DNA of 64,000 nt from Atkinsonella hypoxylon (GCA_000729835.1 JFHB01000112.1:1-64000); one strand, 5' to 3'. Shown: positions 10,721 to 22,450, numbered from the stretch's first letter. The notes: generated by a model not told the origin, from the sequence alone. Numbers and translations are program-made.

Positions 10721-11791
10721 TTATGCAAAATCGCTTACTTTTGGTACATCTATAAACGGGACAAAGGGGTCGCGATTCTTGAACCGGTCTCCGTCGCTGC
10801 TAAACGCTCCCGCTCCAGGATCCGCTCCTATTTCAAGATCAATCATGCCGTCGAACCGTCTCTTTCGTTTGCGCTGAGCCGAACAAGCCGGCTCAGTATG
10901 TGCAGGTTGTGCTTCTGCGGCCTGGGAGAAAACCTGGGTTTGCTTCTGATCTATGCTTTGCAGCTGTGAGTGCTGTGCAACCATTGTTCGCGCGTGAAGA
11001 ATGTCTTCCCAAGCCTGCAAAACGCGTTTCACATCATCGTCAAATACGCAGCACATCCGTTGCATCTGAACAAACCGCAGGGTGGTGACCATTCCACGCC
11101 CAAAGACTGACATGATGTAAGCCCCAACAATAGCTGCAGAGCGATCGTTTCCAGATTCACAGGTGACCAGAACTTTCCCACGGCGTAGGCCGTCCTTGTG
11201 CATTGAAATCTGTTTTTCCTTGCTGTGACCCTTAGGCAGCGAGTGATATATAGACAGTAGGTGGTTATTGATGAGGCCAATTATGTTTGGCAACGCGTGA
11301 ATTAGATCAGCAAGATTGTCGACGTGGACATATTCAAGAGCGACGCCCAGCTCTTGCGAAGCCTGGTCCACGCTTCGTAGTGATCCTGGCATACGGGAGT
11401 CCTGAGCGACAAGCATCATGGTGATTTCTTCACGCTTCAGAAAGTCGTGATCGCGAATAACGCTCGTGGGGCCTAGGTAAAGAAAGTCAAGAATTGCATG
11501 CGCAGCCCTTCGGTTCTCGTACGCCCAAGTTGCATCTTGATCGACTGCGGTCTGTGCCACATCCTGAGTTATAATTCGCAGATCATCGCTCGTTAAAAGA
11601 GTAGGGTCGACCTTTTCGTGCAAAGGCATAAGCTCTATGGAAATTTGGGTTTTATTAATTCTCCGAGACCACGATATGTCAATGAAAGGGAGCGAAGGTG
11701 CTCGGTATGAATATTCGGCGGCTCGGACTGTATCTTTGGAAAGCGTCGGGCAGTCCAGTTGCTCGCGCGAGCTGGAAGAGAGAAGAGTCAT
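10721..11791 (-). CDS. Dual-specificity phosphatase / STYX-like protein
   Basis: A single-exon frame of 356 residues from the ATG at 11789-11791. The phosphatase fold begins around residue 98 with AILDFLYLGPTS, which matches the start of dual-specificity phosphatase domains, and reaches the P-loop at 211-217, CESGNDR, followed by SAA and a helix. The catalytic Cys and Arg of the CX5R loop are both present, but the residue before Cys is Thr instead of the usual His, and the loop is otherwise atypical. A catalytically weak or STYX-like (phosphate-binding) role is therefore possible. The C-terminal third is low-complexity, Gln-rich, with a basic RKRKRR cluster that could be a nuclear signal. The stop codon overlaps a GTAAGC site, so a further exon is possible. 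Substrate unknown. Confidence 0.8.
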   Translation of the reverse strand: MTLLSSSSREQLDCPTLSKDTVRAAEYSYRAPSLPFIDISWSRRINKTQISIELMPLHEKVDPTLLTSDDLRIITQDVAQTAVDQDATWAYENRRAAHAILDFLYLGPTSVIRDHDFLKREEITMMLVAQDSRMPGSLRSVDQASQELGVALEYVHVDNLADLIHALPNIIGLINNHLLSIYHSLPKGHSKEKQISMHKDGLRRGKVLVTCESGNDRSAAIVGAYIMSVFGRGMVTTLRFVQMQRMCCVFDDDVKRVLQAWEDILHARTMVAQHSQLQSIDQKQTQVFSQAAEAQPAHTEPACSAQRKRKRRFDGMIDLEIGADPGAGAFSSDGDRFKNRDPFVPFIDVPKVSDFA

Positions 11792-12427
11792 TATACGCAA
11801 GGTTTACAGCCTTGGAGCTATGTAAGCTTCCTCGACACTGTTGTGCGTGCTCTGTGCGCGCGTTGCGGAGTTTGGTGTAAAGAGATGTTTGCGGTTGCTT
11901 TGTAAAGACGTTTGCCAGTTACGTTATCTCTCAAGCTTCAAGTAGGATCGGCGAGCAGCGTCATAGGAACTAAGTTGCTGAGTAATGGAATAAAATGCGT
12001 CGTGAAACCGGGAAGTCCTAAAATAACAATTAACGAGGAGCGTGCTGGTTTTGTGTTGGTGCACTGTCAGGCAGCTGCACTCGATCCGGAATTTAGGAAG
12101 GCGCCAGCGGTGCCAAGTTTCAACAGCTCCAACGGACAGCACACATGTGGAAGTCTTCCGTAATTGTCCTTAGGAATTTGTACCAATCGAAAAATCTTTG
12201 TTCTTGTAACTTCATTTTCTATGTGTATATGTGGAGGTTTGAACGCAAAATCGTTCTAAGCGTGTTGTTACAGATATTTACAAGTAGTCTATAATACAAA
12301 TGTCCATATTAGGCGGGGAGTTTATGCCATACACACGAGAAACTTTGCCTAAGCTCCAACAAGATGCAGCTGCCCGATTGACTCTTGATCGTACATAGTG
12401 CGCGTCCACTTCGCATTACTGAAATTT
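11792..12427. other. Intergenic region between the phosphatase-like gene and SUV3
   Basis: About 640 bp hold the promoter of the phosphatase-like gene on the left and the 3' flank of SUV3 on the right. Open frames at 11912-12163 are short and without motifs. No repeat or named element was recognised. Confidence 0.45.
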
Positions 12428-14794
12428 TCACCGTCCGGCCTTCTCTAAACCCTCCTCTGCTTGAATCGCCTCCGTCTCTTGCAACGCGGAAATAGATACA
12501 TTAGCAACCGAGTCTGTGCCATCATCTTCTCCCAGCGCCTTGCCCCTAAGGCCGCGGGATTTCGCTTGCCATCTCCTGTTCTTTCGTCTGAGTTCAAGGT
12601 CTTTCTCTGTGAAGTCGAGGCGATCAAGCGTCGATGTGAGCTTTTCTTCTACCAAATGCCGCACATGGAATGCTAAAGCTTGGCCTCTGAACATGCCGGC
12701 ATAGCGGTATGAAAGCCAGACGAATTGGTTAATGGCAACGTGTAGTGATTCGAGCTTGTGCAGGTATTCAGTGGAACCACCTTTGAAGTCCTCAAATTTA
12801 AGATCCAAAAGCTCGAGCGGGATCTCTTTGATGCTGAGAAGGTCCCCGGTCGAGTTGTTGGCAACCACATGCGCAAGCGCACGAAGCACGTCCTTAGCTC
12901 CTTCAGCTCGCAACGAGACGGGAAGATGGCAAAACGTGAGGCGATCGTAGATGGTGAGTGGGATGTCTTCGATCATGTCCGCGATTTCAAGAAAATCGCT
13001 GCTGAGACTGAGTTTGTAAAGAGACCCAACACTTGCTGCGGCCTTGATATGCACCAGTATATACGAAAGAGGCGTATCTGCCGGGAAATAAGAAGCAAAA
13101 CGTTCGATAATCCCAGCAGGGGCTTGGATGCTAGCACATTCGATATCGGCTACCTTTTTCTCGAAAGCACGGTGAATGCTTCGAAGGTCGGCCCGGTCCA
13201 TTGTTGTCACCAGCCCTACCTTCTCCTTTTCGGCCTCTTCCGTACTCTCTGACGCAGTCTGAGCAGTCCTGTATCTGCCTGCTCTGCCACCGATCTGCTT
13301 GATCTCTGGATAGGTGAGCAGTCTGTTTTGACTTCCGTCAAATTTGGTGACAGATTCCAAGACTACACGTCTAATCTCCAAATTCAATCCCATGCCGATT
13401 GCATCACTGGCAACTATAAAGTCGTAGTCATTATCAGGGTCGTTAAATAACGCAGCCTGTTGAACGCGGACCTCTGGTGGAAGTGAGCCATAAATGATTG
13501 CGCATCGTCGTCCTGTCTGTTCTTCTACTTTGCGCTTCAAAAGATGCAGAGACAAGCGGCTGAAAGCTACAATCGCGTCGCCTTTCTGCAGTTTGCCATA
13601 GTCACCCTCGATAGCAGATTTCATGGTCTCTAGAGGACTCAGTCGTTCATACCGATGGACAACAAACTTGTCGCCAATGCTACTGCAGATCGCCTGTAGC
13701 AGGGGAACAGTTCGGTCTTCACCACAGAGATGGACTTCCTTAGCTTGCACACCCAACAAGGCCGTAGTCCATGCGTTCCCGCGTTCCGGATCGGCAATCA
13801 ACTGGATCTCATCAATGACAGCAACGTCAAATTGAGTATTCAAAGGAATCATTTCCACTGTACAGCTGCGAAAATATTGATCCGTATCCTCGGGAATGCG
13901 TACTTCTTCGCCAGTGATCAAAGCGCAGGGACGACCTTTGGCTTTGAGTCGCTGATAGACCTCAGTTGCCAACAGCCGTAAAGGTCCAGCATACACACCG
14001 TTTTTAGAGTTCTCTAAGGCTTTGAGTGCGTTATAAGTCTTCCCAGAGTTTGTTGGTCCAACATGAACATGAATGGTTCGCTGCATAGTCCGGGTGGCTG
14101 GAAACCATTCATAAGGATGCCTGAAGTCCAACAGACGCTTATGACTGAGTTCGAGCTCCTTGGAGAAATTCTGCCGCACCATGAAGGACTGAAATGAATA
14201 TTTTATCTCTTTGGTCAGTCCCTTGATGTCCTGTGTGACATAGGCGTCGGTCAAGCTTGAAAACAATGGGTTCTTGTCGCGACGCTTGACTTTTTGTTCT
14301 GCTAGTTCGAACGCATTGTCGATGGCATTCATGAACAAGTGGGCTTGGCGACTCAATTCGTCGGAACCCATGCCAAATCCTGGCCGTTGTGAAATCGCAA
14401 GACTGTTTAGCACGACCTGCAGGCGATGCAACACGATCGACCGAAATTCGCCATACCGGCCACGTTTGTTCTTCTCAAAATTAAGTCTCAACCTAGTCTT
14501 CGGGTCATGCCCTTGGCTCACCTAGTCAAACACACACAAGTCAGAAATCAGGGCCTATTAGTATTAATTATGGTTTTAACACGGTGTACTCACCGAGCCT
14601 GCCCGCGCTCGAGGTGCTAATTTGTCCAAGGACTTCGGAGCAAGGTGTCCTTTCAAGATACTTTCATTAGTAGCAGCTTTTCTTTTCTTTGGCAGATTTA
14701 CTTTCTTGCGGGCAACGGTCGACCTATTGCGGCATTGAATCCCTAGGTGAACACGACAGGCTTCGAAAGCCACGGTTCGGGGGAAGAGCTTCAT
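12428..14794 (-). CDS. SUV3: Mitochondrial ATP-dependent RNA helicase Suv3
   Basis: Two exons, 14794-14594 and 14521-12428, with a 72-bp intron (donor GTGAGT, acceptor ACTAG), encode 764 residues. The N-terminus (MKLFPRTVAFEACR) is Arg-rich and lacks acidic residues, as in a mitochondrial presequence. The helicase core has Walker A GPTNSGKT at 222-229, the Suv3-type motif II DEIQ at 304-307, and motif VI GGRAGRY. These motifs define the SUV3 branch of Ski2-like helicases. In yeast, Suv3 works with the 3'-exonuclease Dss1 in the mitochondrial degradosome, which turns over mitochondrial RNA and intron RNA. Length is near that of the family. It is transcribed divergently from the R-SNARE gene at 15248, with about 450 bp between the two start codons. 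The sequence appears intact. Confidence 0.96.
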
Positions 14795-15247
14795 GACCCC
14801 TGATAAGGTGATATTGAGAGCATTCTTTTTTCTCGAACTTATATACCAAGTCAGATGGATTCAGACAATCGGCCAAGGAATATATGCATATGTAGGTATT
14901 TGAGGCGCCTATGGTCACTCGATGCACCTAATAAAGCCTTCTCCTTCGTAGTTATCGATTAAGAGGAAAAAAAAAACAAGTATCACGTGATTTATCTGCA
15001 GTTTGGTCCACCCGAGTTGCCACAGCCTAAAACGCCCCACCATCAAACGGGCATGGATGTGGTGAGAGCTTCCCCATCTTCATTCAACCAAGATTCGAAG
15101 CAAATTAACTACCCATCGTCCAGATTGCGATACCGTCATCCTGTCCTTGTTCCCCTTTGACTCCAACCACAGAACGTGCTGCCGTCCCCCATTAACTCGT
15201 TATTTTGTACCTGTAACAGTGACACACATCCTTTGTCCTATAGCAAA
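14795..15247. promoter_or_regulatory. Divergent promoter of SUV3 and the R-SNARE gene, with an ATCACGTGAT palindrome
   Basis: The 453 bp between the two start codons must hold both promoters. The 10-bp palindrome ATCACGTGAT at 14982-14991 contains the CACGTG core bound by bHLH factors. It lies about 190 bp upstream of the SUV3 start and 257 bp upstream of the R-SNARE start. A TCACGTGA also occurs upstream of MAD1 (20835-20842). Binding is inferred. Confidence 0.55.
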
Positions 15248-16026
15248 ATGGCGTCCTCTTCGACGCCCGCCACGCCGCTTCTCTAGTAAGCATCGTCGAC
15301 GTCCCGCCAAAACGCAAATCTCAGACTCGCGATGCTAACAAACAATCAAGCTCCTGCATCGCGCACAGGACCACCATTCTCACAGAATGCACCATATCCG
15401 CATCCTCACAAGCCTCATCACTCGCGTCCCTCATCCTACCTAAAATCGAGCACAATACCCCTCAAAAGCTGACCTACACTCACGGCTCAAACCAAATCCA
15501 CTATGTGTCCGAAGCTCCGTCAGAGCATCCTAATAATCCTGTCGCAGGAGGCCTGACCTTTCTCGTTATCGCCGACGCATCGCTAGGTCGTCGTGTCCCA
15601 TTTGGATACCTTTTTGAGATTCGCAAGCGCTTCTTCGAACAGTTCCCCGAGCACAGCGACTTCTCCGAGATGCCCAACTACGGCGCCGGCTCGTTCAACT
15701 TGGAGCTCCGAAATTTAATGATCGAGTATGGAACTACGAGTGGGGGCAGAGATGATGCGATTGGCAATGCGAAGAGGGAAATTGACGATGTTAGAGGCAT
15801 CATGACGAAGAATATCGAGAGTCTGCTTGAGCGAGGCGAAAGATTGGATTTGCTCGTCGACAAGACGGATAGGCTGGGGAATAGTGCGCAGGATTTTCGC
15901 GTGCGAAGCCGTGGACTGAAACGCCAGATGTGGTGGAAGAACGTTAAGCTCATGGGTCTATTGGGGCTCGTGATCTTTCTTATCATGATGGTGTTGATCC
16001 TTGCTATTAAGAATGCAGCGTCGTGA
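15248..16026 (+). CDS. Longin R-SNARE (VAMP7/Nyv1-like synaptobrevin)
   Basis: Exon 1 is 15248-15285, exon 2 is 15351-16026; the 65-bp intron has a GCTAACA branch site. The product is 237 residues. It begins with a longin-type segment (LLYSCIAHRTTILTEC), then a v-SNARE coiled coil at about 150-208 and a C-terminal membrane anchor at about 213-234. The zero-layer arginine characteristic of R-SNAREs is Arg174, within LLERGERL. VAMP7-type R-SNAREs act in fusion at late endosomes and the vacuole; the closest yeast role would be Nyv1. The presence of a true transmembrane anchor argues against Ykt6, and the sequence around the anchor is unlike Sec22. The first exon is only 38 bp, so automated annotation could miss it and start at a later ATG. 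Confidence 0.92.
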
Positions 16027-16929
16027 GCATGGGTCGAGCTTGGTAGTTGAGATGGTTCGGAAGTTCTAAGTTGGCATACGTACAATGATTGGGCAGGCTT
16101 CAAGATTGGCCTGACCACGACCTACTGTTTCTTTGGACACTTTTGTATAATATTGGTAACGGGTCAAGTTACGACTTATTTAGGCGCCAGCGTTTCATTC
16201 TTAAATACCACCACTACCTAACCTGCCTCATGGGACCACCAAGTTGCATTTTATGAACATAACCATACTAAGTCGTGCATACCAAACGTAGGTTCTGAAT
16301 CATGGCAGCCAGCATAGCCCAAGTGCCCAACCTCAGCATCCGACTACTCATTTTATCCATCATATCAACAGTGCGAACCCGGATCCCGCTTAATGTCCCA
16401 ATGTATCAGTACACGTGTTTGCTAAGATCACTAGCGACCGCCATCCCTATTCACTACCTTGAAGTGCTCCTCACTCTCATAACTTGGGCACATTCTGACC
16501 CTGACCGGTCCCATCCCGATACACATACCCATGCGCAACCGGACTATTCCTCCCAACGCTCACCTGCCTCACCAAAACAGGAGACCTTTGTAACCGCTCT
16601 GTGAAAAACACAGGATGGCATATTGATGAGTTACGGTGGTGCTTGTCCCATGCTGTCTGGATGGTGGATGCCCGAGCGGGTGGCGTGCCAGCAAAGCCCA
16701 TTTTAGCTTGCTTCGATATCGAGGCCTCGCTTCGAATGGAATCCTCACGAGGTTTTTTTTTTTTTTTCTCTTTTTTTTTCCCTGTGTAGAATCATGAATG
16801 GGGAATTAGTGCCTAGTGATGCGATAATGTTTTTGAGAGTGGGAATGTCATGTGTTTTATCGCGGAAAGTGTATAGATGCGCCGACTCCCGAGGTTTTGG
16901 AGGAGACCCGAGGTGAGGTTGCTGTGGGG
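16027..16929. other. Intergenic region, no gene supported
   Basis: The 3' flank of the R-SNARE gene is followed by unassigned DNA. A 100-codon open frame at 16302-16604 has no motif and is overlapped by an antisense frame. A T-rich tract (16752-16780, interrupted by a few C) precedes the foldback element. Confidence 0.45.
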
Positions 16930-17325
16930 CTATTATGGGGGTGTACAGTAAATCTCAGGTCCAGACCATGTGTGCATTGGTCCAGAGTGGAGCTAGAGCG
17001 GGTGTAGATTTAGGCAGAATAGCATATGCCCAGCATATGCTTAGCATATACTAAGAACACAGTATTAATTTCTAAGCAAGAGATCTAGAGTATAGAGCGC
17101 GTATTTTTATAGCACTATACCACTAGATATTAGTGCATATACCACTAAATATAAAAATGTTAATTCGCACTAATACACTGTGCATTCTGCATATGCTAGG
17201 TATATGCTGGGCATATGCTAAATGCTTCACCGCCTGCGAAAAATACACCCTTTTTGGCTCCATTCTGGACCAATGCACACATGGTCTGGACCTGAGATTT
17301 ACTGGAACCCCCTATTATGGGTCCT
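16930..17325. mobile_element. Foldback (MITE-like) element with long terminal inverted repeats
   Basis: The left arm (about 16930-17060) and right arm (about 17185-17325) are reverse complements with few mismatches. Shared blocks include AGTAAATCTCAGGTCCAGAC, CATGTGTGCATTGGTCCAGA and GCATATGCCCAGCATATGC. The outer ends carry a CTATTATGGGG-like sequence on both sides. No transposase is encoded in the AT-rich centre, so this is non-autonomous. One arm reappears at 305-421. Target-site duplication could not be defined because the ends are themselves palindromic. Confidence 0.8.
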
Positions 17326-18355
17326 AACTACGATCGCGCGCCAACCTGGTTTCTGACCAGCCGGCCATGGATTGTATGACAGTTCGTAACTCTTACGTAG
17401 AGTTCTATCACTATGTTGCACTATCATGCCAGAGTCTTTACTCTTACAAGCTGTCACCAGGAACCGGGTTGACGCGCGATGGTAGCTAATAGAGTCGTGG
17501 AGGACGAACGAGAGATGAATTTATCTAGGACACAGTGATCTAGTATCAAGTAATTCCTTTGCATCTCCATTCAAAGCATACAAGCTATCGAAAGCTATCA
17601 AGCATCTAATGTAGAAGTTTGTGCCCGTAGGGACATATCATTGAGAGCATCCAATTTACAATACCAATCGGTACGAGACCTGCATGCCAGCCGAATTTTT
17701 CGGCATCAGGCGCAGGGGAAGCGGCGGACTCCTTCAGATGAATGATTATCTACTTCCGTTATATTACAACATTCAGAAATATACATAAAAGGCTTTAATT
17801 AAACTCTCTATAGTATCTTCTCCCTCGTTCTCTCTCTCTCTCTCTCTATACTATCTCCTCCCTCCTCCCGCCCTCTCTTTTATATAACAACAGCATAATA
17901 ACAATTCAACATTAAGGACTATTAGCTGTAATACTATAACATTCTTCTTAAATTCCCTCTGGGGCCTCCAGGAGCCCTCCAGGAGCCCTGCCGGGGGCTG
18001 CCTGCGGCGCTCTTTGCCTACAGCGCTTATCTCTTTATAAAGCAGAATCTCATCGCCTAATTTCTGCACTTTTTAAGTCTTCAACACTACAACTACCATA
18101 ATCCTTGATATTGTAATACTTTAAATTTTTATTGACTAAAAGCTAGAAGATTCAGTAAGAAGCACTCAATAGAAATCATTACAGGATCATTGACTCCACC
18201 GGACGCTCTTATTATATAGAGGCAAAGCCGGAAGCTGCGCTCCCTATGTCTTCCCTGCTGCTTTGCAATTAACGTAAATCGCAGGGAAAGCGGCGCTTTC
18301 CCTGATAACAACGCCAGAGTATGCCGTCTACCAGTAATCGCATTACACCACCGGT
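17326..18355. other. Intergenic repeat-like DNA with low-complexity tracts
   Basis: No gene is supported. A (TC)n tract lies at about 17831-17849, and a tandem CTCCAGGAGCC pair at about 17966-17989. The composition alternates between AT-rich and GC-rich blocks, which suggests degenerate transposon sequence, but no reverse transcriptase, transposase or clear LTR pair was found. Confidence 0.4.
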
Positions 18356-20740
18356 TCAATCCTTGGTCGTCCTAGAATGCTCCTCATAAAATTCCAATGT
18401 CAACGCTGCCAAAAATCCAGGGATACACCCCTTCTCACGGACCCAGAAACCAATTTGGTCGCCTATCCGTCTTGCAAACGGACTCTTGGGCCCTCCACTC
18501 ACCTTCATGGTTCCCCTCTCACCATCAAATACAATTGAATTCTCATGTTCGTCCGTCTGCGACGGAAAGAATGTGCTCTCAACTCGCATTTTACCGTTCG
18601 GTATGAACGTAACGGTCCATCCGAGTGTCGAAAAGATGGCCTCTTTAAATTCATGGGATTTCGAACCCCAAACTTCTTTTAGTCTCTTTGCTGACTTTTG
18701 CGCAGACGCGGTCTCTGCCTTGGCTGCAGCGATTTCTCTCTCCATTGCGCCAAGAACTGAGGTTGGTATGACGGGGACTGCACTGTTTGCGGCTTTGGAT
18801 CGGAGTTGGGTTAACAGATCTGCGTTTTCTTTCTTCAAAGCTTCCAACGTGCTTCGTTTTATGGCTTCAAAGTCGGCCGTTGGATTTGATCGTAGTGAAA
18901 GTATTCGAGTTGCTCCGTGCTCCTTCGCAGCGGATAATTGCTCTTGATTGGTCGCAAGGTCCTTCTCCAACATGGCGACTTTGGTATACAAGCTGGTTAA
19001 GTCTTCTTGCAGCTTTCTATTTTTTCGCGCGAGTTGCCCTAGTTGCTCATATGCAACATCATCCTCCGCTCGAGAGCGCTTGGCCCCGGTAGCAAGCTGT
19101 GCTGAGCCATCGATGCTTGATTGGACGGTAGATAGCTCCTCATGCAATTTTTGCACCTCCATTTTGTAATTGTCAACCAAGGCCTCGAGTTCCTGTATCC
19201 GAGAAGCTCGTGTTTCGTCATACTGCCCCGGTTGCATGGTCTGATCCTCGTCATCAAACGCCTTCATTTGCGCTCTCAGATACTCCACTTCTTTGAGCGC
19301 AAGAACACGTTGTCGATCGATTCGCATGCGTGCTTTGTCAGTTGAAAGTGCATCAGCCGAGGTTTTAGCAGTTTCTACTTGCTCCTTCAATTGCGCTCGC
19401 TCGTTCTGTAAAGACCTCATTGTATTTTGCTGAGCGCTCATTTCTGCTTGCAGAACCCCCAGCTGCTCCACGTAAGATGCAGACTTCAGCCGCTCTTCAA
19501 CCAAAGCTCTTGCCATGGCCTCAGGACAATCAAACTCGCTGTCTCCTGCGTCAGAGGAGTCTCTCAAGTAAGCGGCCCATGCCAGCCGCTCCTCCTGTAG
19601 CCGTTGTTTTTGTAGCCGAGCTTCTGCCAGCTCGATTTCAAGTGACTCCATGGACTCCAATCTACGCTGGAGAGACCGTTTCTCTTCTTCAACGACTTCC
19701 ACAGCTTTGCTGACCGCGCGGAGATGTTTCAACTCGCTAAGCTGGTCGAGATTAGTTGCTTCAAGAGCCCGAATGTGCTGCACTTGGTCCGAAAGCTCTC
19801 TCTTGATAATTTCCATTGTCTCCGCATCTCCACTCTGAGCCTTGAGCCGCAGAACGTCAGCTTCGAGCTGGGCGATGTGATGCTCTTTCTCAGCAAGAAG
19901 AGAATGTGCCTGCTGGACGTTATCCTCTCGGACCTGGCCTTCTTGCTCCAGTTCTAGTATTGAATTCTGTAGTGCCGTAATATGTAGCTGCATGTCATTT
20001 ACTTTTTTGTCCGCAATTCTAGCTGCATCGTCCCTAGCTGCAGAGAGATCCTCGAGCTGTTCTTGAAGTAATCGAGCCTCATCCTGGGCCTCTCGGGCTT
20101 TGCGCTCCAATGCCTTTACCTCTTCGGCTGAACGCTCCTTCAGTTCTTCAAGCTCGGTTCTGACAAGATCCAATTGGCCAGTAGCATTTGCTTGTTCTGC
20201 CTCCGCTACTTGTCGCCGATGCAATTCTTCTTGTTCGCGTCTTCTAGCTTGCTCCAATTTATTTGAGTGTTGTGATAAGGCAATCTCCTTTTCTTGCTCA
20301 GCAGTCTGCATTCGGTAGTGCAACGTGCCGATTTCTGCCCTGAGAGCTTCAATTTCTCTTCTGAATTTTTCATATTCGTCTGCATCAGGGGGGGGCATGT
20401 TTTCTTTGGAACTGTCTCGAGATCCCGGACGGACAGAATCAAGAGCCTGACTCTGTCTGGAAGAGGGTCGGATGGTCGCATCTCCGCCTGTGATAAGGTT
20501 GTATGTAGGTTGCGTGGCGCGAAAAGAAGCAATCTAATAAGCCAAAGTATCAGTCAAAAGAAGCGTAGTGGCCTATATCGAGCGTGGGATCTCCCAATGG
20601 CAATGAATGGCACGTACTCTAGATCGGCCCTGCGCTAAGGGTAGGGTAGACGACGCAGCGGCATTCATCCTGTTAGACATGGTACCTTGCAAAGCTCGCG
20701 CCCCAGAGCCATCACCATCTTGCGAGGTACGACCACGCAT
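18356..20740 (-). CDS. MAD1: Spindle assembly checkpoint protein Mad1
   Basis: Two exons, 20740-20618 and 20533-18356, flank an 84-bp intron (donor GTACGT, acceptor TTATTAG) and give 766 residues; an internal ATG at 20680 would give 746. The N-terminal 80 residues are unordered and include the QPTYNLITG segment. Residues from about 85 to 640 are nearly continuous coiled coil. The C-terminal domain starts at RLKEVWGSKSHEF and includes LGWTVTFIPNGKMR and a final GFLAALTLEFYEEH, which is the RWD-like kinetochore-binding domain of Mad1. Mad1 recruits Mad2 to unattached kinetochores and rests at nuclear pores in interphase. A frame read without the first exon would begin at an internal Met (20398), losing 86 residues. 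A TCACGTGA palindrome lies about 95 bp upstream of the start. Confidence 0.95.
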
Positions 20741-20834
20741 TGTTCTTTCCTGCGTAATCTGAGGAGGTGTAGCCCCGCTGGCTGTTTGTTCTTAACGCGT
20801 GAGCAGCTGGATGCGTCACGATCGGAGCTCGTGG

Positions 20835-20842
20835 TCACGTGA
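20835..20842. promoter_or_regulatory. TCACGTGA palindrome upstream of MAD1
   Basis: An 8-bp perfect palindrome with a CACGTG core lies about 95 bp 5' of the MAD1 start codon. The same word occurs in the SUV3/R-SNARE promoter (14983-14990). It is a plausible bHLH site; function is inferred from sequence only. Confidence 0.45.
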
Positions 20843-21644
20843 TGTTTACCAGTTTATTAAAACAAACAATCCGCTATTGAATGCAGATCTGCTTGCCTTG
20901 ACTCTATATTCGGGCCAGAGTTCCTGAAGAAACAGTGTTCATTATGCCAAATAGTTAACCGTCCTCTTTTTGCTGGCACCTGAAATATCACTGGTTGCAA
21001 TATCTACTCGGTACCGAGCTGGCTCCAACCTGGTACTGATAGAGACTATACACCAACCAAAGAAAGTCTCTGTAAGGTACTTATTCTACGCACTAATTTA
21101 CACTATAATAGAAGTAATAGCAAGCATATATAATTTAAAGGGCTACACGGGCGATTTAAGACATTGTTAGGGTTGTTGAGGGAAGCACGAGTGATACATT
21201 TTAATATCGTTGACGTCATGGATGTTATTATATCGAGTAAGGAATGGGCAGGCAGCAATGGATAATAATGCATATTATCTTCAGCATTATAGAGATTTTG
21301 AATAACTTTTCCTTTTCTTCTTTAATCAATTCTCATTGCATTGATCCTCATAACTTTTACGAGGGTGAGGTCTCATGCTCTGTAAGGGCCCTGGAACTCA
21401 ACTGCTTTCAGGATGCTCAGGTAATCCTACAGTCCCGAACAAGTAGTCCAATCTAACTTTTTTCCTGAGCAGACGCGTTTATGCTAGTCTATAGGCGTAA
21501 ATTGTGCTACTGCTACTTCTAAGGACTAGGGCAGCAGATACGGTTGGCTGCTTGCTTATGTAAGCAACAAGTCGTACTACAAGTGAGTTTATTATTAGAG
21601 GCCTAGCATACTCCGTACAATAATACATGACCTGCTACTGTAGA

Positions 21645-21893
21645 TATAAGGTCGTCTCTGACCCTGATGAAGCCGGATTCAATTCGAGCCATTACACCTA
21701 GATCATATAGTTATTATTACGTCCTGACTTTCATGTTCTCTTATGACCACACCGGATTCGACCAGTAACGGTACGAATCCGAAATCAGATCCCAGGTACA
21801 TGAAAGTAAAGACGGAATAATAATAACTGTATAATCGATATGTAATAGCTTGAGTTGAATCCGACTTCGTCAAGGCCAGAGACGACCTTGTAG
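21645..21893. repeat. Inverted repeat of about 90-bp arms
   Basis: The left arm (about 21647-21735) and right arm (about 21799-21893) are reverse complements at roughly 80 per cent or better, sharing AAGGTCGTCTCTG at the outer ends and TTTCATG at the inner ends. The loop contains a second, smaller inverted repeat (CGGATTCG near 21753 and CGAATCCG near 21774). No coding potential is present. It has the structure of a MITE. Confidence 0.75.
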
Positions 21894-22042
21894 GACGAGA
21901 TCAGATCTAGCTGTGTATCGTCACACTACTAATTTCGTATCGCTATACATACTAGCTTAGCGTGGAATGTTTTTACTCGAGGTCACGCGGCCGAGCAAGG
22001 GGGTTGCGGGCTAAGTTGCCAGCCAGGTTGAAGGTTAGAGTA

Positions 22043-22094
22043 AGCTCCGTATCAAGGAGATACCCCAGTTCGCGTGGATGCCTTGGGCATAAGA
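22043..22094 (+). repeat. Copy 1 of a dispersed 'TTCGCGTGGATGCC' repeat
   Basis: This segment contains GATACCCC, TTCGCGTGGATGCCTTGGGC and AT, aligning with copies at 29922-29973, about 49920-49951 and 51047-51108 (reverse). It is a short noncoding match; full element limits are unknown. Confidence 0.6.
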
Positions 22095-22450
22095 TGTTAA
22101 CACTAGGAAGTATGGAGTAGGCCCTTGCAGAAAACCTAGGTTACGCGACAAGGTATATGATTCGAGAAAGCACAGGAGCAAAGAAACGTCAGAACCCAGC
22201 AACCGAAGATGTATTTTCTGTAGTGTGATAGCTAGACCTACCTGGTAATCAAAAGCAACAAGGAAAAAAGGTGAAACCTTTCTGCAAGCTTAAGCAAGGT
22301 AGGGCCTACCCATCGCCACCTTTTCTCAGCTTGACATTGCCACTTTCCTCCAAGTAAGCAACCCCCCCCCCCCTAGCAATTATTTCGGGCGGATTGTCTC
22401 ATTTATATTACTTGCCATATAATCCAACGCTCTGTTCAAATACTACATTT

